Positions 7,334-15,620 of a stretch of 64,000 nucleotides of DNA are shown one piece after another. Made by a program: the position numbers and the translations under genes. The DNA is from CAXBNB01 sp040151475 (GTDB lineage Bacteria; Bacteroidota; Bacteroidia; Cytophagales; Cyclobacteriaceae). The stretch lies in NCBI RefSeq assembly GCF_040151475.1, contig NZ_JBDKWG010000102.1, positions 1-64,000 on the forward strand, read 5' to 3'. The notes below the pieces were generated by a model. The model was not told the origin of the DNA. It ran no database searches and saw only the letters and a program-made list of their open reading frames with translations. Position 1 is the stretch's first letter, and each line of letters opens with the position of its first letter.

Positions 7334-8182
7334 ATGGAAAATAAGGAGTTGGTAGCATTGGTTTCATTACTAGAGGATGAGGATAAAGAAATACTTGTCC
7401 ATGTAGAAGAAAAACTATTGTCGATGGGGACAGATGTCATTCCTATGCTTGAAAAAGAATGGATGAATAACAGCCTGAACCCCTCTGTCCGCAACAGAAT
7501 AGAAGACATCATTCATACCTTGCAGTACAAACTACTAAAGGAAAAACTACTGAATTGGAAAAAAAGTGATGGGGAAGATTTGCTGGAGGGGATGATGTTG
7601 GTAAGTAACTATCAGTACCCTGACCTGAATATGAAATTTCTCAAAAGAAAATTTGAGCAATACTACTATGAAGCATGGAAGGAGTTCAAAAATGAGATGG
7701 ATCCCATTCAGCAAGTAAAGGTCTTAAATGACATTATGTTCAACAAATTAAAATTCAGACCCAACTCCAAAAACTTTCATGCACCTTCCAACAGTATGAT
7801 TAATGTAGTACTGGAGTCTAAGAAAGGTAATCCGCTCTCACTATGTGCCGTGTACCTGATCATAGCCCAAAGACTAAAATTACCTCTCTATGGTGTAAAT
7901 CTGCCCAATCTTTTCATCCTTACCTACAAAACGGACAATACTCAGTTTTATATTAATGTATTCAACAACGGACTGATTTTCTCGACGGAAGACATTGACA
8001 ATTACATCAGTCAACTAAATTTATCAAAATCAAACCTCTTCTACGAACCTTGTAGTCATATTGACATCATCATCCGAAGCTTGAGAAATCTAATCAGTGC
8101 TTTTGAAAAACTGGGAGAGTATAAAAAATCCGATGATGTAAAAGAGTTGTTACAGGTATTGGAAGAGAAAAATCCTCAATAG
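7334..8182 (+). CDS. SirB1-type transglutaminase-like protein
   Basis: A 282-residue cytoplasmic protein. The first 120 residues are helical and acidic, and residues about 125-240 match the SirB1 N-terminal/transglutaminase-like core 2 domain. Its hallmark block ESKKGNPLSLCAVYLIIAQR-LKLPLYGVNLPN is clear. In most relatives the block ends in PGHF; here it reads PNLF, so the conserved His is missing and an enzymatic role is doubtful. A C-terminal helical stretch follows (LGEYKKSDDVKELL). It stands alone between a carboxyltransferase gene and a convergent antiporter gene. Its exact function is not known. Confidence 0.75.
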   Translation: MENKELVALVSLLEDEDKEILVHVEEKLLSMGTDVIPMLEKEWMNNSLNPSVRNRIEDIIHTLQYKLLKEKLLNWKKSDGEDLLEGMMLVSNYQYPDLNMKFLKRKFEQYYYEAWKEFKNEMDPIQQVKVLNDIMFNKLKFRPNSKNFHAPSNSMINVVLESKKGNPLSLCAVYLIIAQRLKLPLYGVNLPNLFILTYKTDNTQFYINVFNNGLIFSTEDIDNYISQLNLSKSNLFYEPCSHIDIIIRSLRNLISAFEKLGEYKKSDDVKELLQVLEEKNPQ

Positions 8183-8238
8183 TAGTAAATAAAATGTCGA
8201 ATTGATACTAAAATCCTTGAGAAGAACTTCCTTTAAAA

Positions 8239-9492
8239 TTACCTCCTCCTCGGAAAAGTAGTCTTAAGAAGTTTTGGTACAGTAAGTCCCTGATATAGCA
8301 CAGAACAAACTACGACTATGTAAGTCATCGTAACTATGGCTTCCTTCCCATGAAACTCCGGAAGCGATAAGGACAATGCAATGGGAATACCCCCTCGCAA
8401 TCCTCCCCAGGCAAGTATGGCTACAGTATTTTTCTCAAATGACCTATATGTACCCATGGCCTTTATAGGTAAGAATACGCTTAACCATCGGGAAAACAGC
8501 ACAATATTGAACGCAAAGAATCCTGCTGCAAAATAATCGGATCTCCACGGAATGATCAGCATTTCGAGACCTATCAACACAAAAAGCATCGCATTGAAAG
8601 ATTCCTCCATAAGTTTCCAAAACTTAAAAACATAATCGCCGGTAGCACTTGTTACTTTTGATCCTCTGCCTTCATTTCCCAGAATCAACCCCATAATAAC
8701 CACGGCCTGCTTAGACGATACGTGCATAAACTCTGCCAACTGTGTGCCAGCCATTACGAGAGCCAAAGTCATCAGTATTTCTACTTCTACTTCATCATTA
8801 TCAATATAAAGCAAGACTCTGTAGCCAGTGTAGCCTAGAAAAAGCCCCAAAACTACACCACCCATGATATCAGTACCAAATATCCATATTATATCGAATA
8901 GATTTAGTGTATGAGTCTCTCCAGCATGAGCGAGATCCAGAATGGTCAATGCCAAGACCACTGCTACTCCGTCGTTGATCAGTGATTCTCCGGAAATCCT
9001 TGTTTCAAGATTTTCGGACAATCTGAATTTCTTAATAGTAGAAGTAACAGCAATAGGGTCTGTAGGTGAAATCAAAGCACCAAACATAAGACAGTATAGA
9101 ATATCCATTTCAATACCCAACCATCCCAATAAATAAAACACTCCAAAACCAATAAGGGCAGTAGATATAAATACTCCACAAATAGCCAAAATCAGTACTG
9201 GCGTTTTCTCTTCTTTAAGTTTCCTAAAGTCTATCTGAAGTGCCCCAGCAAAGAGCATGAAGTTAAGTACTATCTGAAACAGCACATCATGGTACTCATA
9301 ATCCGCCAGAACACGCTCAGTACCAGATTTAAACTCAGGGATCAAATACTCCAATACGAATAAGGCAACTGACAGTCCAAGTGACAGTATCATTAATCCT
9401 ACAGAAGAAGGGAGTTTGAGATAATAAGTATTGAGGTAGATAAAAACGCCTGCTAATAATATAAACAGAGCTAAAACATCTAAAATATGCAT
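8239..9492 (-). CDS. Na+/H+ antiporter, CPA1 (NhaP-like) family
   Basis: A 417-residue protein of about 12 membrane spans that should exchange cytoplasmic Na+ (or K+) for external H+. The paired signature motifs of the CPA1 family are visible: SPTDPIAVTS with D145, and SGESLINDGVAVV with the ion-binding N173-D174 pair. There is almost no cytoplasmic tail after the last span (KLLKTTFPRRR), so regulatory TrkA-type domains are absent. It is convergent with the upstream transglutaminase-like gene (56-nt gap) and has no operon partner. Confidence 0.92.
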   Translation of the reverse strand: MHILDVLALFILLAGVFIYLNTYYLKLPSSVGLMILSLGLSVALFVLEYLIPEFKSGTERVLADYEYHDVLFQIVLNFMLFAGALQIDFRKLKEEKTPVLILAICGVFISTALIGFGVFYLLGWLGIEMDILYCLMFGALISPTDPIAVTSTIKKFRLSENLETRISGESLINDGVAVVLALTILDLAHAGETHTLNLFDIIWIFGTDIMGGVVLGLFLGYTGYRVLLYIDNDEVEVEILMTLALVMAGTQLAEFMHVSSKQAVVIMGLILGNEGRGSKVTSATGDYVFKFWKLMEESFNAMLFVLIGLEMLIIPWRSDYFAAGFFAFNIVLFSRWLSVFLPIKAMGTYRSFEKNTVAILAWGGLRGGIPIALSLSLPEFHGKEAIVTMTYIVVVCSVLYQGLTVPKLLKTTFPRRR

Positions 9493-9796
9493 GTTCTTTG
9501 TTTAGTAAAATACTTGTTTAAGTACCAGTTTTCGCTGCAAAAATACAAGTTATCCCCATTTGATTTACAAAATACAGCCTCAATTTATATAAAATCATAT
9601 AAAAATTACAATATTTTTTATTTATGAATGGGGAAAATTCTCAAGAGTTTATTCGAATAATACAAAATAAGAAAAAAATGATCCCATAGTAATTGTTCAT
9701 GAGGTGTTCTTTCTGAAAAGTGACATCAGAAATCAGCATTGGTTGGCCTTTACAAGTACCTGCTTATTTCCTAACTTGCACTAAAATCTGGAAACG
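9493..9796. other. 304-nt intergenic gap
   Basis: Very AT-rich divergent region between the antiporter and a lipoprotein gene. It must hold both promoters, but I see no consensus TTG-N19-TAnnTTTG, no strong hairpin and no small gene. Confidence 0.5.
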
Positions 9797-10216
9797 ATGA
9801 AGAATTTTTTTTATACAGTAATCATTCTGTCTGTTGTTTTAACTGGTTGTAACAAGGAAAAACAATTAGAAGAAAGTCTATTTAAAGAAGTAATGGATAT
9901 ACACGACGAGGTGATGCCACAGATGGGAACGCTAAGAAATCTATCCAAATCAATTCAGTCAAATATAGATTCTCTATCAGCAGACTCTACAAGCTTAAAA
10001 TCCAATACAAAAGAGGAAATGAAAAAAACTATTGAAGAGTTGAAAAAAGCCAACGAATTAATGATGGAATGGATGCATCAGTTTGAACAAATCGAAGAAG
10101 GCACTCCTCATGGTGAAGTAATGCGTTATCTTTTGGAGCAAAAGAAACTCATTGAAAAAGTAAGAGAGGATATGTTAAAGGCTAAGAAAAAAGGAGAATA
10201 CTACCTCAATCAGTAA
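9797..10216 (+). CDS. Small coiled-coil lipoprotein
   Basis: A 139-residue exported lipoprotein: signal peptide with lipobox VLTGC, modified Cys at residue 18. The rest is almost wholly helical with heptad-like Lys/Glu/Leu spacing (residues about 25-135), including MKKTIEELKKANELMMEWMHQFEQ. Similar short Bacteroidota proteins are sometimes mislabelled as viral A-type inclusion proteins; no function is established. It is convergent with the cytochrome c gene, 5 nt between the stops. It could be related to the neighbouring respiratory lipoproteins, but nothing in the sequence proves it. Confidence 0.75.
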   Translation: MKNFFYTVIILSVVLTGCNKEKQLEESLFKEVMDIHDEVMPQMGTLRNLSKSIQSNIDSLSADSTSLKSNTKEEMKKTIEELKKANELMMEWMHQFEQIEEGTPHGEVMRYLLEQKKLIEKVREDMLKAKKKGEYYLNQ

Positions 10217-10221
10217 AGCTT

Positions 10222-10674
10222 TTAATGGCAGGAATCCATACCTTTTTCCACATCACTTGAAAGAACGATTCCAATAGAATTTTCCCAAGAGTTTCCTACA
10301 AAAGTCATAATTTCAGCAATTTCCAAATTGGTAAGCTCAGTATTTCCGGGCATTTTTCCATTGTACTCCACTCCATTAATTATCAACGATCCTTCAAGCC
10401 CATATTTTATCACGCACATTATCTGATTGCGGTTGTTAGCTATGGTTGTGTTTTCAGAAAGTGGTGGAATCAATCTTCCCAACCCCGATCCGTCCGCCTG
10501 ATGACAATTGTCACAATGCATAAGATAAAGCCCCTCTCCCTGTACTTTATACTGTCTCAATTTTATTTGATCATTAAAGGAAAGGTAACTGGCTGAATCA
10601 GGATTTTTTCTACCACAGCACACAAAAAACACGATACCTATTATTAGAATCAGAACTTTATTTAGCTCCCTCAT
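10222..10674 (-). CDS. Mono-haem cytochrome c lipoprotein
   Basis: A 150-residue class I cytochrome c with an N-terminal lipoprotein-type signal (IGIVFFVCCG), one haem site C54-D-N-C57-H58 and a likely axial Met in GKMPG (M108). It should carry electrons in the periplasm. The start at 10674 (MRELNKVLIL) gives a proper signal peptide; an ATG 27 nt further upstream adds a non-signal extension. It overlaps the end of the SCO1-like gene by 17 nt, so it is the last gene of a hemJ-SCO1-cytochrome operon. Confidence 0.88.
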   Translation of the reverse strand: MRELNKVLILIIGIVFFVCCGRKNPDSASYLSFNDQIKLRQYKVQGEGLYLMHCDNCHQADGSGLGRLIPPLSENTTIANNRNQIMCVIKYGLEGSLIINGVEYNGKMPGNTELTNLEIAEIMTFVGNSWENSIGIVLSSDVEKGMDSCH

Positions 10675-11314
10675 ATTCCCGCAAAAGTCTCTCAATATCA
10701 TTCATCAACACATCTACTTCATCCGCTATGGTTCCATCATATACTCCTCTGATCCTTCTGTCCATATCTACCAACAAAAAAGCTCCGCTATGTATGTAAC
10801 CTCCGGGTGCATCTGCATCTGCTCCGGCTGTTACCATATAACTTTTTTCACCAATATCATATATCGCTTGTTCATCACCGGTTACAAAATGCCATTTTGA
10901 ACTTTTGACACCCAATCGTTCTGAATACTCTTTGAGTACGGCAACATTGTCATACGCCGGATCAATGGTATGAGATAGAATACTTACTTTATCATTTTCC
11001 AAAAACTTATCATATACCCTGAGCATTTGCTTTTTCATTGCCGGACAAATTGTAGGACAAGAAGTAAAGAAAAAATCAGATATATATATTTTTCCCTTAA
11101 AGGTTTCATTGGTAATGACAGTACTATCCTGATCTATAAAACTAAAATCACTTATTGTATGTGGAATGGTATCAGATACGGTCTTGCCACCTTCCATTCT
11201 ATTCTCAATCTTCTGCTGCCCATAGATTGGCAGTTTGTCACCTTTTTTCTGTCCACATGAACAAGCAACCATAACAAGAAACATGAAACATAATGCTTTC
11301 AAATATTTAATCAT
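10658..11314 (-). CDS. SCO1/SenC copper-binding lipoprotein
   Basis: A 218-residue thioredoxin-fold copper chaperone of the SCO1/SenC/PrrC family. The N-terminal lipobox lies in VMVACSC. The copper ligands are visible as C86 and C90 (SCPTIC) and H175 in GGYIHSGAF. Family members deliver copper to the CuA site of cytochrome c oxidase or act as redox sensors. It sits in an operon between hemJ (8-nt overlap) and a cytochrome c gene (17-nt overlap), which fits oxidase maturation. No oxidase subunits are in the window. Confidence 0.92.
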   Translation of the reverse strand: MIKYLKALCFMFLVMVACSCGQKKGDKLPIYGQQKIENRMEGGKTVSDTIPHTISDFSFIDQDSTVITNETFKGKIYISDFFFTSCPTICPAMKKQMLRVYDKFLENDKVSILSHTIDPAYDNVAVLKEYSERLGVKSSKWHFVTGDEQAIYDIGEKSYMVTAGADADAPGGYIHSGAFLLVDMDRRIRGVYDGTIADEVDVLMNDIERLLREYEGAK

Positions 11315-11840
11315 TATTTCTTAATTTTTTATACAACCTAATACCTGCCATAAGAATCACTCCAATAAGCAGTAATCCCAAAAGTCCCCAAATCCAACTG
11401 ATGGTATTCTTAAGTACTACTATGAACACAATGGCAAACAAAAACAAGGTGGCTCCCTCATTCCATATTCTAAGTTGCGTCGAGGAATATTTGTAGATTC
11501 CCCGCTTCATTTTAGTATGAATTCGACCACAAATCAGGTGATAAATAAAAAGGCCAATTACAAACAGAAACTTAAGGTGCATCCAGGGTTGAAGCCAATA
11601 ATTCAATTCATAAATTAACCAGGTGCCAAATATCAATGTCAAAATAGCAGAAGGCCATGTAATGATGTACCAAAGACGCTGTTGCATCATCAGGAGTTGT
11701 TTAGACAAAATACTTCTATCCGGCTCTTCTCTTTCACTGGCTTCAGTAGAATAAATAAACAACCGTACCATATAAAACAATCCGGCAAACCAGGTAACAA
11801 CAAAAATGATATGAAGTGCTTTAATATACAGGTGTACCAT
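11307..11840 (-). CDS. hemJ: HemJ-type protoporphyrinogen IX oxidase
   Basis: A 177-residue integral membrane protein with four predicted spans. The N-terminus VHLYIKALHIIFVVTWFAGL, with conserved H10, and the later HLICGRIHTKMK stretch are characteristic of HemJ, which oxidises protoporphyrinogen IX in haem synthesis. I place the start at 11840 (MVHLYIK) rather than 18 nt upstream because it matches the family start and has an AGGA-like site 4-7 nt before it. It is the first gene of an overlapping operon with SCO1 and cytochrome c, and it diverges from a Crp/Fnr gene 129 nt away. Confidence 0.88.
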   Translation of the reverse strand: MVHLYIKALHIIFVVTWFAGLFYMVRLFIYSTEASEREEPDRSILSKQLLMMQQRLWYIITWPSAILTLIFGTWLIYELNYWLQPWMHLKFLFVIGLFIYHLICGRIHTKMKRGIYKYSSTQLRIWNEGATLFLFAIVFIVVLKNTISWIWGLLGLLLIGVILMAGIRLYKKLRNND

Positions 11841-11969
11841 AGTCCTGCAAAAGTACATTCATCTTTTAAAATACCATATAAGACACTGCTTTATAATAAT
11901 ATTCACCTCAGATAAGGGAATCTAAACTTCTACATTGTTGTTACCATACCAGCAGAAAACCAAAGTATC

Positions 11970-12662
11970 ATGCAATTAGACCACACAGTGCAAAAGAGCA
12001 ACTATATATTAGAAGGTGAGGCAATATTAAATTCTGTGCTTCTTAAAAATTCCTCATGGTTTAAAGAGAATCATTCCGTACATTTTTTCAAAAAGGAAGA
12101 AAAAATTTACAGCCCAAATGACCCTTCTAACAATATATATATGATCGCTGAAGGTAGGGTCAAAATCTCAGCTGCTGACCCTGATGGAAAAAACACCATC
12201 AAAGCCATCTTTGGGGAAAATGATGTTTTTGGAGAAATGGCTCTAACAGGAGAAAAAAACAGAACTGATAGTGCTACTGCACTGGAAGACAATACCAAAA
12301 TTTTTACTCTTACTGAAAGTGAAGTACTGGAGATGATGAGAGAAAACACCCAAATCTCAAGTCAAATCTTGTCTATATTGGGTGCCAGAATAAAAAGAAC
12401 GGAAAAAAGACTTGAATCTTTGCTTCATAAAGATGCACGAACCAGAATAATTGATTTTCTCAGAGATTTAGCAATAGAAAAAGGAAGAAAAATTGGTTTT
12501 GAAACGTTCATAAAAAATTATTTCACTCACAAAGACATGGCCAGCCTCACAGGTACTTCAAGGCAAACTGTTACTACAGTGCTAAACGAGCTTAAAGAGA
12601 AAAACATCATTAATTTTGACAGGCGTAGAATTCTTATCCGTGATATGGACTTATTGGTTTGA
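11970..12662 (+). CDS. Crp/Fnr-family transcriptional regulator
   Basis: A 230-residue regulator: a cyclic-nucleotide-binding-type beta-barrel at about residues 28-140 (GRVKISAADPDGK, GENDVFGEMALTGE), a dimerisation helix, then a winged helix-turn-helix at about 170-228 (THKDMASLTGTSRQTVTTVLNELKEK). No Fnr-type N-terminal cysteine cluster is present, so it is not an iron-sulphur oxygen sensor; the ligand is unknown. Its position divergent to hemJ-SCO1-cytochrome c suggests control of respiratory genes. The stop codon abuts the convergent fadH stop with no gap. Confidence 0.88.
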   Translation: MQLDHTVQKSNYILEGEAILNSVLLKNSSWFKENHSVHFFKKEEKIYSPNDPSNNIYMIAEGRVKISAADPDGKNTIKAIFGENDVFGEMALTGEKNRTDSATALEDNTKIFTLTESEVLEMMRENTQISSQILSILGARIKRTEKRLESLLHKDARTRIIDFLRDLAIEKGRKIGFETFIKNYFTHKDMASLTGTSRQTVTTVLNELKEKNIINFDRRRILIRDMDLLV

Positions 12663-14687
12663 TTACAAAACAGCAGCCAGTCTGCTCGCCTGATTGATTG
12701 CTTCTTTAGCATCCAACTCAGCGGCTTTAAAAGCACCTCCAACCAAATGAACACTGATACCCATCTGTTTTAGTGGTTCAAAAAGGTCGTTTTTACTTTT
12801 TTGCCCGACACATACTACAATAGTATCCACGATTAAAGTTTCCTCCTTTCCCTTACGGGTGATATGCAATCCCTCATCATCTATTTTGCGATAGGCTACT
12901 CCTCTCAACATTTCTACATTTTTGTTCTTCAAAGAAGTTCTGTGAATCCATCCTGTGGTTTTGCCCAAAGACGCTCCCAGCTTTGTTTCCTTTCTCTGAA
13001 GAAGATATACTTTTCTGGGATTAGGCATTTCTACAGGCTCAATGCCTTCAATACCTCCACGCACTTCATTGAGGCTATCTATTCCCCACTCCTTCAGGAA
13101 AGCACTCACATCTAATGAGGTAGCCTCTCCTTCATGAGTAAGATACTCCGCAACATCAAATCCAATTCCTCCAGCACCTATTATAGCCACTTTTTCTCCA
13201 ACTGTTTTTTTGTCCTTCAGTACATCTAAGTAACTAAGGACTTTGGGGTGGTCTATTCCTTCTATATTCGGTTTGTTTGGCATAATACCAGTAGCCAATA
13301 TCACTTGATCAAATTCTTTCAAATCGTCAACAGATGCCTTTGTATTCAATAACACCTCTACCTCCCTTATCTCCAACTGTCTTTTAAAGTACCTTATGGT
13401 TTCATAAAACTCTTCTTTACCAGGAATTTGTCTGGCTATATTAAACTGACCACCTATTTCACTTTCTGCATCAAATAAAGTAACATGATGCCCTTTTTGG
13501 GCTGCAACAGTCGCAGCAGCAAGCCCACCAGGTCCCGCCCCTACTACAGCTACTTTTTTGCTTTGAGCTACCGGAAAGTAATTCAACTCCGTTTCGTGAC
13601 AGGCTCTGGGATTGACCATACAGCTCGAAGTTTTTCTTTTAAAGACATGATCCAGACATGCCTGATTGCAAGCAATACAAGTATTTATTTCATCTTCTCT
13701 TCCCTCTTTTGCCTTGTTGACCAACTCAGGATCGGCTAAAAAGGGTCTGGCCATCGAAACCATATCTGCGCAACCATCTGCAAGTACATTTTCAGCTACT
13801 TCAGGTGTATTAATCCTATTAGTTGTAATCAATGGGATATTGACTTCTCCCATCATTTTTTTCGTAACCCAACTAAAAGCCGCTCGTGGCACCATTGTGG
13901 CGATAGTTGGAATTCTGGCTTCATGCCAGCCTATTCCGGTATTGATGATCGTAGCACCAGCCTTTTCTATCGCCTTTGCCAATTTTATCACTTCTTCCCA
14001 ACTGCTACCTCCTTCAACCAAATCCAACATGGATAGTCTGTATATGATGATAAATTGTTTTCCTACTGCTTCTCTTACCCGTCTCACGATTTCGGTAGGG
14101 AATCTCATCCTGTTTTCATAGCTTCCTCCCCATTCATCAGTTCGTTTGTTTGTTTTAGCTACAATAAATTCGTTGATCAGATAGCCTTCTGAACCCATGA
14201 TTTCCACCCCATCATATCCGGCAAACTGAGCCATTTCTGCAGTATTCACAAAATCTTTAATTGTTTTTTCTACCCCTCTTTTTGACAAAGCCCATGGTTT
14301 GAACGGAGATATAGGAGACTTAATAGGACTGGGAGCTACTGCAAATGGATGGTATCCATACCTGCCTGAGTGCAAAATTTGCATGCAAATCTTTCCATCA
14401 TGCTTATGTACCTCTTCAGTAATCAACTGGTGTTTTTTTGCTGTTCGTTTATTTGACAATTTGCTGGCAAAAGGGCTAACCCATCCCGCAATGCTAGGAG
14501 AAATACCTCCGGTAACAATAAGTCCTACACCACCTTGGGCTCGCTCACCATAGTAGGCAGCCATTTTCTGGTATCCCTTTTTTTCTTCTTCCAGACCTGT
14601 GTGCATAGAACCCATCAACACCCTGTTTTTCAAGGTAGTAAAGCCCAGGTCTAGTGGTTCAAATAGTTTCGGGTATTTTTCGTGCAT
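12663..14687 (-). CDS. fadH: NADPH-dependent 2,4-dienoyl-CoA reductase
   Basis: A 674-residue flavoprotein of the Old Yellow Enzyme/2,4-dienoyl-CoA reductase family. An FMN-binding TIM barrel spans about 5-350. A 4Fe-4S cluster is bound by C337, C340, C344 and C356 (CIACNQACLDHVFKRK then SSCMVNPRACHE, very close to E. coli FadH). A C-terminal FAD/NADPH part follows with Rossmann motifs VAVVGAGPGGLAAA (about 379) and VAIIGAGGIGFDVAEYL. It reduces dienoyl-CoA intermediates in beta-oxidation of unsaturated fatty acids. Full length. It is convergent with and directly abuts the Crp/Fnr gene. Confidence 0.95.
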   Translation of the reverse strand: MHEKYPKLFEPLDLGFTTLKNRVLMGSMHTGLEEEKKGYQKMAAYYGERAQGGVGLIVTGGISPSIAGWVSPFASKLSNKRTAKKHQLITEEVHKHDGKICMQILHSGRYGYHPFAVAPSPIKSPISPFKPWALSKRGVEKTIKDFVNTAEMAQFAGYDGVEIMGSEGYLINEFIVAKTNKRTDEWGGSYENRMRFPTEIVRRVREAVGKQFIIIYRLSMLDLVEGGSSWEEVIKLAKAIEKAGATIINTGIGWHEARIPTIATMVPRAAFSWVTKKMMGEVNIPLITTNRINTPEVAENVLADGCADMVSMARPFLADPELVNKAKEGREDEINTCIACNQACLDHVFKRKTSSCMVNPRACHETELNYFPVAQSKKVAVVGAGPGGLAAATVAAQKGHHVTLFDAESEIGGQFNIARQIPGKEEFYETIRYFKRQLEIREVEVLLNTKASVDDLKEFDQVILATGIMPNKPNIEGIDHPKVLSYLDVLKDKKTVGEKVAIIGAGGIGFDVAEYLTHEGEATSLDVSAFLKEWGIDSLNEVRGGIEGIEPVEMPNPRKVYLLQRKETKLGASLGKTTGWIHRTSLKNKNVEMLRGVAYRKIDDEGLHITRKGKEETLIVDTIVVCVGQKSKNDLFEPLKQMGISVHLVGGAFKAAELDAKEAINQASRLAAVL

Positions 14688-14817
14688 TTGTATTTGGGTT
14701 AATGTTACAAAATAACGAATTCATTTGACAATTAAGAATGAGCAACGACAAATTCCTTTGCTTCACCACACTTCTAAATAAACCAGTCAATCAAATATTA
14801 TCTCAAATTAGATAGGA

Positions 14818-15300
14818 TTAGTCGTATCGAGAAATCAAAGGACAAGGTCTTTGGCCTTTTGGAGGATTATACTTTTGCACCTTTAATAACCCAAAATGCA
14901 TCTTTAGGGGAATCGCATTTAAAGTGTACAAATTCATATTATAGTTGTAAACCTTTATAGATCTATTTCTTCTGTCAAAAACAAATGCAGCGTTTATGTT
15001 AGAGGCAAAATAGACACTTTTACTTTTTCCGCGATATTCAATTTTTTCAATTTCATATTTTTTTTCAACAACCTCCTTTTCGTATATCATACTATGAACA
15101 ACTAAGCTATCTGAGAGGTAATATAAATGTTCAACTGAATTGAACCATACACTTCCAACTTTCCAACCGTAATATGTGCTGTTGGTTAAGTACTCCCCAT
15201 CATTCGACCTGCTTAATGTTTGACTGGCTTTACATCCAAGCAATTGTAAGAACACAAAACTCCCAAGAAACACTCTTAAAACAGACCATTTACAACACAT
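14818..15300 (-). CDS. Lipoprotein of unknown function
   Basis: A 160-residue predicted lipoprotein (lipobox LLGC, Cys 23) that I do not recognise. The mature part is rich in Tyr, Ser and Val with alternating hydrophobic residues, so a small beta-sandwich or barrel is likely; there is no catalytic motif. Two short Cys occur before the lipobox. It stands alone between fadH and rny. Its upstream region carries a 9-bp inverted repeat (15439-15447/15502-15510). Confidence 0.6.
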   Translation of the reverse strand: MCCKWSVLRVFLGSFVFLQLLGCKASQTLSRSNDGEYLTNSTYYGWKVGSVWFNSVEHLYYLSDSLVVHSMIYEKEVVEKKYEIEKIEYRGKSKSVYFASNINAAFVFDRRNRSIKVYNYNMNLYTLNAIPLKMHFGLLKVQKYNPPKGQRPCPLISRYD

Positions 15301-15438
15301 CTCAAACTTGAACTTCTTAATTCTATTTTACCAAAATTCTAATACCATACGAATAAAAACATTTTCGGTAGTTTACCTGGCATGCTTTTTTTAGAATCAC
15401 TTATAAGAAAAGGTATTGTCAGGGTAATAAATCTTCCT

Positions 15439-15510
15439 GAGTCAGTCGAAAATAAACTTACGTCACCAAATATATATACATTAATCGTATATTAAGTAAC
15501 TGACTGACTC
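15439..15510. repeat. Inverted repeat GAGTCAGTC/GACTGACTC
   Basis: Perfect 9-bp arms at 15439-15447 and 15502-15510 around 54 nt of AT-rich DNA, in the 320-nt gap before rny, upstream of the unknown lipoprotein gene. It could be a regulatory site or the remnant of a small mobile repeat; nothing decides between these. The rest of the gap holds only the rny terminator. Confidence 0.4.
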
Positions 15511-15566
15511 TGATGTATTTCCAAATAGTTTGGGACACTTGTCGCACTCTTAAGTCAGGATAAAAA

Positions 15567-15608
15567 GGCACAAAAAAAGGACAACCTAAGCTGTCCTTTT
15601 TTTGTGCC
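15567..15608 (-). terminator. Strong intrinsic terminator after rny
   Basis: Perfect 17-bp stem (15567-15583/15592-15608) with an 8-nt loop and seven A/T pairs inside the stem; effective in either direction. It lies 12 nt past the rny stop codon. Confidence 0.85.
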
Positions 15609-15620
15609 TACAATTATATT

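Noticed and set aside
11847..11854. TACTTTTG near the hemJ start as its promoter
   Set aside because: It leaves almost no leader and has no upstream TTG at 19-21 nt; the octamer is expected to occur by chance many times in a 64-kb AT-rich window.
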